A DNA stretch of 64,000 bases, taken from positions 221,575 through 285,574 of the forward strand of contig NZ_LMIJ01000003.1 of assembly GCF_001428665.1 (NCBI RefSeq), in the 5' to 3' direction. A program made the translations under genes and the position numbers. The notes beneath the pieces are model-generated. The model was not told the origin of the DNA, searched no databases, and worked only from the letters and a program-made list of their open reading frames with translations. The DNA is from Acidovorax sp. Root219. Lineage in GTDB: Bacteria; Pseudomonadota; Gammaproteobacteria; Burkholderiales; Burkholderiaceae_C. How positions within the stretch are numbered: the stretch's first letter is position 1; the number at the start of each line of letters is the position of its first letter. Shown piece by piece: positions 27,919 through 36,215 of the stretch.

Positions 27919-28737
27919 CTAACGGATGGACACGTCCACGTAGCCGGCGACGGGCGGCAGGTGCTCCACCAGCCAGTCGGGGTCGAGCTGCAGGGCCTTG
28001 GTCACCTCGGCCGGCAGGCTGGCGATGGTGTCGGCGGGCGACTTGGGTTCTTCCAGCCCGATCTCGGCCAGCAAGGTGGCCACGTGCAGGATGCCGCCCA
28101 GGCGGCAGAAGGGTACGGAGGCCACGGGGTCTTCGGCCGTCTCCAGCGCCCGCACGATGGTGTCCGGAAAGCGCCAGCGGCGCGCCAGCTCTCCCGTCAC
28201 CTGCGCCTCGGTGAAGCCCAGCAGCGAGCGCTCACGCTCCCAGCGCCCGCCCGCATGGTGCGGCAACTGCTCGATGGCGGGAATCTGCTCGGGCATCTTC
28301 TGCGCGATGATGAGCTCGCCCAGGCGCACCAGAAAGCCGGCCAGCCACGACTCCTGCACGTCCGAGCCCAGGGTGCGCGCCAGCCACTGCGCGTAGCCGG
28401 CGGTAGCCATGCTCTCCTTCCAGAACGCTTCGGCGTCCACGCCCGAAGCGTCCTTGAACACGCCGGACATGCACGACGCCAGGGCCAGGGTGCGCACCTG
28501 GTTCAGGCCCACCATGGTGATGGCATCGTCGAGCGATGCCACCTGGCGCGGCAGGCCGAAACGCGCGCTGTTGGCCAGGCGGATCAGCTTGGCCGTGAGG
28601 GCCGGGTCCTTGGAGATCGCCGCGCGCACCTTCTCGAAGGGGATGTCGTCATCCTTCATGGTGGCGATCAGCTCGCGCGCCACGTCAGGCATGGTGGGCA
28701 GTTGTACGTTCTCGAAGAAATCCTGGATATTTGCCAT
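27919..28737 (-). CDS. HDOD-domain signalling protein
   Basis: This 272-residue protein is almost entirely an HDOD domain (about 5-215), a catalytically degenerate relative of HD phosphohydrolases used in signalling. Typical pieces are LPTMPDVARELIATMKDD, ISKDPALTAKLIRLANS and LDDAITMVGLNQVRTLALA. The HD metal pair is missing, as usual for the family. There is no receiver, GGDEF or EAL domain attached. ATG 28737 gives the canonical N-terminus; the frame runs far upstream without a start that makes biological sense. Its promoter must lie in the 321-base divergent gap. Confidence 0.88.
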   Translation of the reverse strand: MANIQDFFENVQLPTMPDVARELIATMKDDDIPFEKVRAAISKDPALTAKLIRLANSARFGLPRQVASLDDAITMVGLNQVRTLALASCMSGVFKDASGVDAEAFWKESMATAGYAQWLARTLGSDVQESWLAGFLVRLGELIIAQKMPEQIPAIEQLPHHAGGRWERERSLLGFTEAQVTGELARRWRFPDTIVRALETAEDPVASVPFCRLGGILHVATLLAEIGLEEPKSPADTIASLPAEVTKALQLDPDWLVEHLPPVAGYVDVSIR

Positions 28738-29058
28738 GAGGGGCCTCCCAAAGCCGTTCGCTAAGAATGGACTTTCGTTGTACCACTGGCGCGCCCATGT
28801 GGCGTGCGCGTTTGCACCAATGCGCGCGCTGGCGCGGGCTGCCGACGATGCCCGCTGCCGGCGTGCACCATTTCGGGAAAGCCTGTAGGGCCACATGCAC
28901 CAATCTGGCGAACAATAGGCCACACCCCGGCCCCGCGCCCCTGAAAGCGGGCATCGTTTTTGCTGTTTGCTCTGCATCGCACACCAGCGGTGCACACCGG
29001 CCGCCAGCGCGTTTCGCCTATTTTTATTTCTCTGCCACTCTCGACAGGAACCCTCCCC
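28738..29058. other. Divergent intergenic region, no gene
   Basis: There are 321 bases between the HDOD gene and the NMT1-type transporter operon. I see no coding frame. Three TGCACC half-sites (28813, 28864, 28896) resemble half of the NtrC-type TGCACC-N5-GGTGCA enhancer, and a sigma-54-like promoter follows at 28949-28964. The second half-sites are poorly conserved, so NtrC binding is only suggested. Confidence 0.5.
28949..28964 (+). promoter_or_regulatory. Sigma-54-like promoter for the first NMT1-type ABC operon
   Basis: GGGCATCGTTTTTGCT keeps the GG-N10-GC spacing and matches 13 of 16 positions of TGGCACRNNNNTTGCW. It closely resembles the promoter before the minus-strand riboswitch (AGGCATCGTTATTGCA). 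The start would be near 28975, giving a leader of about 85 bases. Confidence 0.5.
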
Positions 29059-30090
29059 ATGAACAAACGCTCCCTCCTGCAAGCCGCCGTGCTGCTGGTC
29101 GCCGCCGGCAGCTTCTCCCTGGCCCATGCGCAGGCCACCACGCCCATCAAGTTCCAGCTCGACTGGCGCTTCGAGGGCCCGGCCGCCCTGTTCCTGCAGC
29201 CCGTGGCCAAGGGCTACTTCAAGGCGGCGGGCCTGGATGTGGCGGTGGATGCCGGCAACGGTTCGGGCGGCGCCGTGCAGCGCGTGGCCTCGGGCACCTA
29301 CGACATGGGCTTTGCCGACCTGGCTGCGGTGATGGAGTTCCACGCCAACAACCCCGACGCGCAGAACAAGCCCGTGGCGGTGATGATGGTCTACAACAAC
29401 ACCCCGGCCTCGGTCATGGCGCTCAAGAAGAGCGGCATCACCAAGCCGGCCGACCTGGCGGGCAAGAAGCTCGGTGCCCCGGTGTTCGACGCCGGCCGCC
29501 GCGCCTTCCCGATCTTCCAGAAGGCCAACAGCGTGGGCAACGTGCAGTGGACGGCCATGGACCCGCCGTTGCGCGAGACCATGCTGGTGCGCGGCGACGT
29601 GGACGCCATCACCGGCTTCACCTTCACCTCGCTGCTGAACCTGGAGGCGCGCGGCGCCAAGGCCGCCGACGTGGTGGTGCTGCCCTATGCCGACTTCGGC
29701 GTGAAGCTCTACGGCAACGTGATCATCGCCTCGCCCAAGCTCATCAAGGAGAACCCCGGGGCGATCAAGGCTTTCCTCAAGGCCTTCACCAAGGGCGCCA
29801 AGGAAGTCATGGCCAACCCGGCCGCCGCCATCGAGCACGTGAAGGCCCGCGACGGCATCGTCAACGTGCCGCTGGAAACGCGCCGCCTGCAGCTGGCAAT
29901 CGACACCGTGATCAACAGCCCCGACGCACGCAGCGAAGGCTTCGGCAAGGCCGTTCCCGGCCGCCTGTCGCTGATGGCCTCGCAGGTGTCCGATGCCTTC
30001 AACACCAAGACCCGCGTGAAGGCCGACGATGTGTGGAACGACAGCTTCCTGCCCCCTGCAGCCGAGCTGAACATCCTTCCCAAGAAGTGA
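29059..30090 (+). CDS. NMT1/THI5-like ABC transporter substrate-binding protein
   Basis: This 343-residue periplasmic binding protein has a signal peptide at 1-23 (cleavage after AHA, before Gln). The mature part begins with the family start IKFQLDWRFEGPAALF, followed by AKGYFKAAGLDVAVDAGNG and YDMGFADLAAVMEF. NMT1-like proteins bind pyrimidine precursors of thiamine or other nitrogen heterocycles. Genes for ATPase, permease and a nucleobase-type deaminase follow, so the ligand is probably a purine or pyrimidine that is deaminated after import. AGGAA lies upstream of ATG 29059. Confidence 0.9.
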   Translation: MNKRSLLQAAVLLVAAGSFSLAHAQATTPIKFQLDWRFEGPAALFLQPVAKGYFKAAGLDVAVDAGNGSGGAVQRVASGTYDMGFADLAAVMEFHANNPDAQNKPVAVMMVYNNTPASVMALKKSGITKPADLAGKKLGAPVFDAGRRAFPIFQKANSVGNVQWTAMDPPLRETMLVRGDVDAITGFTFTSLLNLEARGAKAADVVVLPYADFGVKLYGNVIIASPKLIKENPGAIKAFLKAFTKGAKEVMANPAAAIEHVKARDGIVNVPLETRRLQLAIDTVINSPDARSEGFGKAVPGRLSLMASQVSDAFNTKTRVKADDVWNDSFLPPAAELNILPKK

Positions 30091-30095
30091 CCCCG

Positions 30096-30119
30096 CGGCC
30101 AGCGGCGAGCCGCTGGCCG
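30096..30119 (+). other. Perfect 10-bp stem-loop after the binding-protein gene
   Basis: CGGCCAGCGG, loop CGAG, CCGCTGGCCG, with no T run. Such hairpins after binding-protein genes commonly protect the upstream mRNA from 3' exonucleases, so the periplasmic protein is made in excess over the membrane subunits. A coding role is unlikely in this 104-base gap. Confidence 0.65.
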
Positions 30120-30194
30120 ATGCATTCCCTCCGACCCGCCCGCCCTGCCGCCTTTGACGGGCTGGCGGGCCCAGCCCTACAAGAACACCATCCA

Positions 30195-31031
30195 ATGACG
30201 GCTGCCGATTCCTATTTCGTGGACTTCCGTGACGTCTGGCTCGCCTACAACGACGAGCTGCGCGCGCAGAACCACTTTGCCGTCGAGGCCATCGACCTGC
30301 AGATCCGCCAGGGCGAGTTCATCGCCATCGTCGGGCCTTCGGGTTGCGGCAAGTCGACCTTCATGAAACTGGCCACGGGCCTGAAGATGCCGTCGATGGG
30401 CAAGATCCTGATCGACGGCAAGCCCGTGACCGGGCCGCTGAAGATCTCGGGCATGGCCTTCCAGGCGCCTTCGCTGCTGCCCTGGCGCACCACGGTGGAC
30501 AACGTGCTGCTGCCGCTGGAGATCGTGGAGCCCTACCGCAGCCACTTCAAGCAAAAGCGCAAGGAATACGAAGAGCGTGCGCGCAAGCTGCTGCAGAAGG
30601 TGGGCCTGGGCGGCTACGAGGACAAATTCCCCTGGCAGCTGTCAGGCGGCATGCAGCAGCGCGCCAGCATCTGCCGCGCGCTGATCCACGAACCCAAGAT
30701 GCTGCTGCTGGACGAGCCCTTCGGCGCGCTCGACGCGTTCACGCGCGAAGAGCTGTGGTGCATTCTGCGCGACCTGTGGACCGAGCAGAAATTCAACGTC
30801 ATCCTGGTGACGCACGACCTGCGTGAATCGGTCTTCCTGGCCGACACGGTGTACGTGATGAGCAAGAGCCCCGGCCGCTTCGTGGTGCGCCGCGAGATCG
30901 AGCTGCCGCGCCCGCGCGACCTGGAGCTGACCTACACCAAGGAGTTCAGCGACATCGTGCACGAGCTGCGCGGCCATATCGGCGCCATACGCCAGGGTGC
31001 AGGCAAGCCTGCCGCCCCCATCCCGCAATAG
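30195..31031 (+). CDS. ABC transporter ATPase (NitT/TauT/NMT1 type)
   Basis: This 278-residue ATPase has Walker [10 protein letters not shown] (about 51-59), Q-loop MAFQAPSLLPWRTT, signature LSGGMQQRASICRAL, Walker [12 protein letters not shown] and switch His in VTHDLRES. It pairs with the permease that starts 12 bases after it. The extended Q-loop (PSLLPWRT) is typical of the nitrate/sulfonate/taurine/HMP group. It is the second gene of the operon beginning at 29059. Confidence 0.93.
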   Translation: MTAADSYFVDFRDVWLAYNDELRAQNHFAVEAIDLQIRQGEFIAIVGPSGCGKSTFMKLATGLKMPSMGKILIDGKPVTGPLKISGMAFQAPSLLPWRTTVDNVLLPLEIVEPYRSHFKQKRKEYEERARKLLQKVGLGGYEDKFPWQLSGGMQQRASICRALIHEPKMLLLDEPFGALDAFTREELWCILRDLWTEQKFNVILVTHDLRESVFLADTVYVMSKSPGRFVVRREIELPRPRDLELTYTKEFSDIVHELRGHIGAIRQGAGKPAAPIPQ

Positions 31032-31043
31032 GCCCCCTTCCCC

Positions 31044-31811
31044 ATGCACAACAAGAACCTCGAACGCTGGTCGCCCTGGATCCTGCTGGCGGCCACCATC
31101 ATCCTGTGGCAGATCATCTGCTCGGCCTTCAACGTCTCGGAATTCATCTTCCCCAGCCCCTGGGCCATCGCCACGCAGCTGGTGGAGTTCGCCAGCGTCA
31201 TCGCCGGCCATGCCTGGCGCACCTACTGGGTCACCATGGCGGGCTTTGGCATCGCCATCGTGGTGGGCGTGCTGCTGGGCTTCGTGATTGGCTCCTCGCG
31301 CCTGGCGTATGCCGCCGTGTACCCGTTGATGACGGCCTTCAACGCCCTGCCCAAGGCAGCCTTCGTGCCCATCCTGGTGGTGTGGTTCGGCATCGGCGTG
31401 GGGCCTGCCATCCTCACGGCCTTTCTGATCAGCTTCTTTCCGATCATGGTGAACATCGCCACCGGCCTGGCCACGCTGGAGCCCGAACTGGAAGACGTGC
31501 TGCGCGTGCTGGGCGCCAAGCGGTGGGACGTGCTCACCAAGGTGGGCCTGCCGCGCTCCATGCCCTACTTCTTCGGCTCGCTCAAGGTGGCCATCACCCT
31601 GGCCTTCGTGGGCACCACCGTCTCGGAGATGACCGCTGCCAACGAGGGCATTGGCTACCTGCTGATCAGCGCCGGCTCGTCCATGCAAATGGGCTTGGCC
31701 TTCGCCGGCCTGATGGTGGTGGGCGCCATGGCCATGGTGATGTACGAACTGTTCAGCTGGATCGAAAAGCGCACCACCGGCTGGGCCCACCGGGGCTCGC
31801 AGGGTGAGTAA
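31044..31811 (+). CDS. ABC transporter permease (NMT1 type)
   Basis: This 255-residue permease has about six membrane segments and the EAA loop VLRVLGAKRWDVLTKVGLP. It forms the channel for the importer encoded by this operon. The deaminase gene downstream starts inside its last codons (eight-base overlap), so permease and deaminase are translationally coupled. Confidence 0.92.
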   Translation: MHNKNLERWSPWILLAATIILWQIICSAFNVSEFIFPSPWAIATQLVEFASVIAGHAWRTYWVTMAGFGIAIVVGVLLGFVIGSSRLAYAAVYPLMTAFNALPKAAFVPILVVWFGIGVGPAILTAFLISFFPIMVNIATGLATLEPELEDVLRVLGAKRWDVLTKVGLPRSMPYFFGSLKVAITLAFVGTTVSEMTAANEGIGYLLISAGSSMQMGLAFAGLMVVGAMAMVMYELFSWIEKRTTGWAHRGSQGE

Positions 31812-32292
31812 CCTGACTGCGTTGGGTGAAGCCCAGGCGGCCACACTGCTGCGCCGGGCCAACGCCGTGGCGCAGCGCGCCATGGACATGGGCCGCCACC
31901 CCTTCGGCGCCCTGCTGGTTGCGCCCGATGGCCAGACCGTGCTGGCCGAGCAGGGCAACATCGATACCGTGAACCATGCCGAGAGCACGCTGGCGCGCAC
32001 GGCAGCGGCCAACTACCCCGGCGCCTACCTGGCGCAGTGCATGCTGGTCACGACTTTCGAGCCCTGCGCCATGTGCGCCGGCACCATCTACTGGGCCGGC
32101 ATCGGCCGCGTGCTCTACGGTGCCGAGGAATCCGCCCTCAAGGCGCTGACCGGCGACCACCCCGAGAACCCGACACTGGACCTGCCCTGCCGCTCGGTCT
32201 TCGCCGCCGGCCAGCGCGCCACCGAGGTAGTGGGGCCGGTGCCTGCGCTTGAAGAAGAGATCACGGCGCTGCACCGGGACTTCTGGCGCTGA
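31804..32292 (+). CDS. Nucleobase/nucleoside deaminase (cytidine deaminase-like, TadA/GuaD group)
   Basis: This 162-residue zinc hydrolase has the catalytic HAE in NHAEST and the zinc cysteines in FEPCAMCAGTIYWAGIGRV. This group contains guanine deaminase and tRNA adenosine deaminase. The size and the absence of the TadA anticodon-loop features favour a free-base deaminase such as guanine deaminase, which yields xanthine. GTG 31804 is preceded by an AGGG site. Coupling to an ABC importer suggests the imported base is deaminated at once. A second member lies at 38092. Confidence 0.88.
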   Translation: MSNLTALGEAQAATLLRRANAVAQRAMDMGRHPFGALLVAPDGQTVLAEQGNIDTVNHAESTLARTAAANYPGAYLAQCMLVTTFEPCAMCAGTIYWAGIGRVLYGAEESALKALTGDHPENPTLDLPCRSVFAAGQRATEVVGPVPALEEEITALHRDFWR

Positions 32293-32371
32293 CAATCGTG
32301 CGACCCTGACGGCGACTGCGAAAAGACGCTGTCGCTATACTCGCCGCCCTGTCGACCACAGGATCTTTCGC

Positions 32372-33418
32372 ATGCGCCTGGACTTCTTTTTCCGCCCCCT
32401 GGCGCTCGCTCTGGCCGTGGCCGGCCTGACCGCATGCGGCGGCGGTACCGCCCCGAGCCAGCCGGCAGCTGCCGCGCCAGCGCCTGCCATCCAGGCCACC
32501 GGCCCGGCCCCCATCAAGGTCGGCATCGCCCTGGGCGGTGGCGCGGCCAAGGGCTTTGCCCACATTGGCGTGATCAAGATGCTGGAGGCCAATGGCTTCG
32601 CGCCCGCCTACATTGCCGGCACCAGCGCGGGCGCCGTGGTGGGCGCGCTGTATGCCAGCGGCATGAACGCCTTCGAGATGCAGGAGAAGGCCGTGGCCCT
32701 CGACGAGGCCAAGATCCGCGACCTGCAGTTCTCCACCGGCGGGCTGGTGCTGGGCAAGAAGCTCGAGGATTACGTGAACGAGCAGGTCGGCCGCAAGAGC
32801 CTGGAGCAGATGGCCAAGCCCTTCGTGGTGGTCGCCACGCGCCTGGAAGACGGCGAACGCACCGTGTTCTCCCGCGGCAACACCGGCCAGGCGGTGCGCG
32901 CATCGAGCAGCGTGCCCGGCGTGTTCCAGCCCGTGACCATCGGCAAGTACCACTTCGTGGACGGCGGCATCGTCAGCCCCGTGCCTGTGGATGCGGCGCG
33001 CCAGCTGGGCGCCGACGTGGTGGTGGCGGTGGACATATCGAACAAGGCGCGCGGCAAGTCGCCCGGCGACATGCTGGGCACGCTGGGCCAGTCCATTGCC
33101 ATCATGGGCCAGAAGCTGGGCGAGGCCGAGCTGGCTCGCGCCGACGTGGTCATCCGCCCGCTGGTGCTGGACATCGGCGCGGCGGACTTCAGCCAGCGCG
33201 CCAGCGCCATTCTCGAAGGCGAAAAGGCCGCGCTGGCCGCCATGCCGCAGCTGCGCGAACGCATCGCCCAGCTGCAGGCCGAGCGCGCCCGCGCCGCGCA
33301 GCAGGCCCGCCAGCAGGTGATCGAGGCCGAGCACAAGGCCTGCCTGGACAACCGCTCGCGCCTGCAGCGGCTGGCCGGCATGGCGGGGATGGGCGAGGGC
33401 TGCACAGCGCCCAAATAG
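32372..33418 (+). CDS. Patatin-like phospholipase lipoprotein
   Basis: This 348-residue protein has a lipoprotein signal (lipobox LTAC, lipidated Cys near residue 22) and a Pro/Ala linker. The patatin domain shows oxyanion loop GGGAAKGF, nucleophile elbow GTSAG (Ser85) and catalytic Asp in DGG (Asp197). The C-terminal part is a helical Ala/Gln/Arg-rich region. It resembles RssA/NTE-type patatins and should act on membrane lipids from the periplasmic side. It is probably a separate unit from the deaminase 80 bases upstream. The sigma-54 promoter for the next operon starts 32 bases after its stop. Confidence 0.9.
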   Translation: MRLDFFFRPLALALAVAGLTACGGGTAPSQPAAAAPAPAIQATGPAPIKVGIALGGGAAKGFAHIGVIKMLEANGFAPAYIAGTSAGAVVGALYASGMNAFEMQEKAVALDEAKIRDLQFSTGGLVLGKKLEDYVNEQVGRKSLEQMAKPFVVVATRLEDGERTVFSRGNTGQAVRASSSVPGVFQPVTIGKYHFVDGGIVSPVPVDAARQLGADVVVAVDISNKARGKSPGDMLGTLGQSIAIMGQKLGEAELARADVVIRPLVLDIGAADFSQRASAILEGEKAALAAMPQLRERIAQLQAERARAAQQARQQVIEAEHKACLDNRSRLQRLAGMAGMGEGCTAPK

Positions 33419-33449
33419 GCCAGCCCGCCCTCCGCCACCGCACATGCCG

Positions 33450-33465
33450 TGGCACAGAAGTTGCA
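33450..33465 (+). promoter_or_regulatory. Sigma-54 promoter for the riboswitch-controlled operon
   Basis: TGGCACAGAAGTTGCA fits TGGCACRNNNNTTGCW at every position, with GG-N10-GC spacing. The start site predicted 12 bases after the GC falls at about 33476, exactly where the riboswitch P1 stem begins. Confidence 0.8.
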
Positions 33466-33475
33466 CTTCACTCCG

Positions 33476-33606
33476 CAAGAGTAGAAGCGTTCACCGCCAT
33501 GGGCCGCGCCTGCACCGCCACGGTGCCGCGCACGGCCCGGGCGTCCGGAAATTGCTCTTGAAGACCGCTGCCCATGCCCCGCATGGGCGCCGGCTGTGTC
33601 TTCAAG
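33476..33606 (+). promoter_or_regulatory. Candidate NMT1-motif (xanthine) riboswitch with expression platform
   Basis: The aptamer spans 33476-33560. P1 pairs CAAGAG with CTCTTG. An internal loop is formed by TAGAAGCGTTCA (33482-33493) and GGAAATTG (33547-33554), and a GC-rich P2 hairpin (GGGCCG/CGGCCC and GCACCG/CGGTGC) closes it. Downstream, CTTGAAGAC (33557-33565) can pair with GTCTTCAAG (33598-33606) around an 8-bp hairpin, competing with P1. The same two loop strands occur, fully conserved, in a second leader at 37853-37926. The NMT1 motif is known to bind xanthine and uric acid and to lie before NMT1-family genes, as here. No T run follows, so control of ribosome access is more likely than termination. 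Confidence 0.78.
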
Positions 33607-33698
33607 CGCGCGGGTGCACCGGCTTCGTTCATCGCTCTCCTGCACCCGCCTTGCTGGCACCGCCGGTGGTTCCGACCCACCTGTGACGGAGTGCCCTC

Positions 33699-34733
33699 AT
33701 GATGAAACGTCGTTCCCTGCTTCAAGCCGCTGGCGCCGCCGCCTTTGTCGGCGCCGCTTCTCCCCTGGCCTTTGCCCAGGGCAACCTGCAGAAGTTCAAG
33801 TTCAACCTGGGCTGGAAGATCGAGGCCTCGGGTGCGGGCTTTCTGCTCGCGCACCAGCGCGGCTACTACAAGGATGCGGGGCTGGACGTGGCCATCGACA
33901 CCGGCAACGGGTCGGCGTCGGCCATCAGCCTGGTGGCGGGCGGGGCGTACGACGTGGCATCGGCCGACCTGTCGACCATGATCGAGTTCAACACCGCCAA
34001 CCCGAGCGCCAAGCTGGCCGCCGTGGCGATCCAGTACGACCTGAACCCCAACGCGGTGATGGTGCGCAAGGACGGCCCCATCAAGAAGCCCACCGACCTG
34101 GCGGGCAAGACCATCCTCGGGCAGCCGTTCAATGCGTCGCGCAAGCTGTTTCCGGTGTTCGCCAAGGCCCAGGGCTTCGACACGGGCGGCGTGAAGTGGG
34201 AGAACGTGGCGCCCGACATCGGCGACACGCGCTTCGTCAAGGGCGACTTCGACGCGGCGGCCTATTTCTTCTTCACCGGGCTGCTCAACCTCAAGGCGCG
34301 CGGCATGGGGCCCGAGCAGCTCACGGTGTTCCGCTTCTCGGACTTCGGCATGCAGTCGTACGGCAACGGCCTGGTGGCCAGCCCCAGGACCATGCAGGAG
34401 TCGCCCGATGCGATGAAGGCCTTTGTGAAGGCCACCACGCGCGGCTGGATCGAGGCGATTGCCGACCCGAAAGCGGGGGCCGCTGCCATCAAGGCGCGCG
34501 AGCCGCTGGCCAACGAGGCCATCGAGCTCGAACGCCTGCAGCTCATCGTGGACGGCACCATGAAGACGGCCGAGACCCGCGCCAACGGCTGGGGCGCCGC
34601 CACCCCGGCGCGCCTGCAGGCCACCATCGACGAGACGGTGGCTGCCTTCGGCCTCAAATCGAGCCTGGCCGTGGCCGACATCTGGACCGAGCGCTTTTTG
34701 CCCACGGCGGCAGACCGCAAGCTCAAGGGCTGA
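33699..34733 (+). CDS. NMT1/THI5-like substrate-binding protein, riboswitch-controlled
   Basis: This 344-residue protein has a signal of KRRSLLQAAGAAAFVGAAS type, cleaved near AFAQ, with a twin-arginine suggesting Tat export. The binding domain begins FKFNLGWKIEASGAGFLLA and continues GYYKDAGLDVAIDTGNGS, closely parallel to the protein at 29059. No permease or ATPase gene follows; it may supply an alternative ligand to the transporter encoded at 30195-31811. GGAG precedes the ATG, 139 bases after the aptamer. With a purine-sensing leader, a xanthine- or urate-related ligand is the leading hypothesis. Confidence 0.9.
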   Translation: MMKRRSLLQAAGAAAFVGAASPLAFAQGNLQKFKFNLGWKIEASGAGFLLAHQRGYYKDAGLDVAIDTGNGSASAISLVAGGAYDVASADLSTMIEFNTANPSAKLAAVAIQYDLNPNAVMVRKDGPIKKPTDLAGKTILGQPFNASRKLFPVFAKAQGFDTGGVKWENVAPDIGDTRFVKGDFDAAAYFFFTGLLNLKARGMGPEQLTVFRFSDFGMQSYGNGLVASPRTMQESPDAMKAFVKATTRGWIEAIADPKAGAAAIKAREPLANEAIELERLQLIVDGTMKTAETRANGWGAATPARLQATIDETVAAFGLKSSLAVADIWTERFLPTAADRKLKG

Positions 34734-34746
34734 CCGAGGCATTGCC

Positions 34747-35727
34747 ATGGGCATCCCCCTCATCGACCTCACCGGGGCGCTGCACACCGGCGCCCCGCGC
34801 GGCGCCGAAGTGGCTGCCGAGCTGCGCCAGGCCTGCATAGGCCCCGGCTTCTTCTACGTAGTGAACCACGGCGTGCCGCAGGAACTCATCGCACGCCAGT
34901 TCGCGCTGGTGCAGCAGTTTTTCGACCTGCCCCTGGCCGAGAAGGAAGCCATCTCACTGCACCGCTCGCCATCGATGCGTGGCTACGAAAGCCTGGGCGG
35001 GCAGACGCTGGATGCCGGTGCGCGCCCCGACCTCAAGGAGAGCTTCTACTGCGGGCTCGACTACGCGGCCGACCACCCCTACGTGCAGCGCGGCTACCAC
35101 TCGTACGGCAGCAACCAGTGGCCCGCGCAGTTGCCTGCACTCGGCGACCAGTGCCGCAGCTACATCGCCGCCATGCAGCAACTGGCGCTGCGGCTCATGC
35201 AGCTGATGGCGCTGTCGCTGGACCTGCCCGAGGACTACTTCGACCATACGCACGCCAACCCCATGCTCACGCTGCGGCTGCTGCGCTACCCGCCGCACCC
35301 CGAGAGAGCGGATGCGCTGACCTTTGGCGCTGGCGAGCACACCGACTGGGGCGCCATCACATTGCTCGCGCAGGACCGCCATGGCGGGCTGGAAGTGAAG
35401 CTGCCCGGCGGCGAGTGGGCGGCTGCCACGCCGGTCGAGGGTGCGCTGGTCGTCAACCTGGGCGACATGATTCCGCGATGGACCAATGGGCTGTACCGCT
35501 CCAACCCGCACCGCGTGCGCAACATGCACAGCGGCGGTGCGCCGCGCCATTCCATCCCCTTTTTCTACACGCCCGACTACGAAGCGCGCGTGGCCCCGGT
35601 CGCCACCTGTGTGCCCGAGGGCGAGGCACCGCGTTTCGAGCCCTGCACGGTGGGCGAGCACCTGCAGGCCATGTACCGCAAGACCTATGGCCTGGCGGAC
35701 AGCAAGGCTGCGGCGGTGATGGCATGA
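34747..35727 (+). CDS. Isopenicillin-N-synthase-like 2-oxoglutarate/Fe(II) oxygenase
   Basis: This 326-residue cytoplasmic oxygenase has an N-terminal DIOX_N region (about 1-110, FFYVVNHGVPQELI). In the core, the iron triad is HTDWG (His198, Asp200) and NPHRV (His255), and Arg267/Ser269 in PRHSIPFFYTP should bind 2-oxoglutarate. The length is typical. It follows the riboswitch-controlled binding protein by 13 bases and overlaps a VOC-family gene. The substrate is unknown; the leader and the neighbouring deaminases suggest hydroxylation or ring oxidation of a purine-derived compound. The second, minus-strand oxygenase at 36687 has the same kind of leader. Confidence 0.9.
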   Translation: MGIPLIDLTGALHTGAPRGAEVAAELRQACIGPGFFYVVNHGVPQELIARQFALVQQFFDLPLAEKEAISLHRSPSMRGYESLGGQTLDAGARPDLKESFYCGLDYAADHPYVQRGYHSYGSNQWPAQLPALGDQCRSYIAAMQQLALRLMQLMALSLDLPEDYFDHTHANPMLTLRLLRYPPHPERADALTFGAGEHTDWGAITLLAQDRHGGLEVKLPGGEWAAATPVEGALVVNLGDMIPRWTNGLYRSNPHRVRNMHSGGAPRHSIPFFYTPDYEARVAPVATCVPEGEAPRFEPCTVGEHLQAMYRKTYGLADSKAAAVMA

Positions 35728-36146
35728 AGCTCTGGTTCAACCTGTTCTGCCGCGACATCGAGACCCAGTTGCAGTTCTACCAGGCGCTGCTGCACCTGCC
35801 CGAGGCCGCGGGCACGCGCTCGCCCATCTACCGTGCGGTGGAGACGGAGCACTTCCAGCTCGGTTTCAACGCGCACGGGGCCTATGCCCTGCTCGGGCTG
35901 GCCGATCGCGAGCGGTCCGCTGGGTCGGCCGACCCGGTCACGGGCTATGCCACCTTCATGCTTGACTCGCCCGATGCCGTCACTGCGGCCAGCGCCATGG
36001 CCGTGCAACTGGGTGGGCGCATGGTCAAGCCCCCCTATGCCACCTACTACGGCCAGTGGCAGGCGGTGCTGGCCGACCCTGAGGACCATGTGTTCCGGCT
36101 CAGCGCCTTCGGCCTGCCCGACGGCACGCTCGCACGGGCACCTTGA
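35724..36146 (+). CDS. VOC-superfamily (glyoxalase/dioxygenase-like) protein
   Basis: This 140-residue single VOC domain pair has N-terminal KLWFNLFCRDIETQLQFYQAL and C-terminal VLADPEDHVFRLSAF, the usual beta-alpha-beta-beta-beta repeats. Candidate metal ligands are an early residue near FCRD and Glu in DPEDH, but the set is incomplete, so it may be a binding rather than a metal-dependent catalytic member. The ATGA overlap with the oxygenase gene means coupled translation. It probably acts on the oxygenase product or shields an unstable intermediate. Confidence 0.85.
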   Translation: MKLWFNLFCRDIETQLQFYQALLHLPEAAGTRSPIYRAVETEHFQLGFNAHGAYALLGLADRERSAGSADPVTGYATFMLDSPDAVTAASAMAVQLGGRMVKPPYATYYGQWQAVLADPEDHVFRLSAFGLPDGTLARAP

Positions 36147-36215
36147 AGCACGCCTGCACGGGGCTTGCACAGTGGGCGTGGTACAACGGTCCGAGTGCCA
36201 CGGACTGGAGCCCCC

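Noticed and set aside
28738..30195. Upstream extension of the HDOD frame to about 758 codons
   Set aside because: The extension is antisense to a binding-protein gene and is compositionally a shadow; ATG 28737 gives the normal HDOD start.
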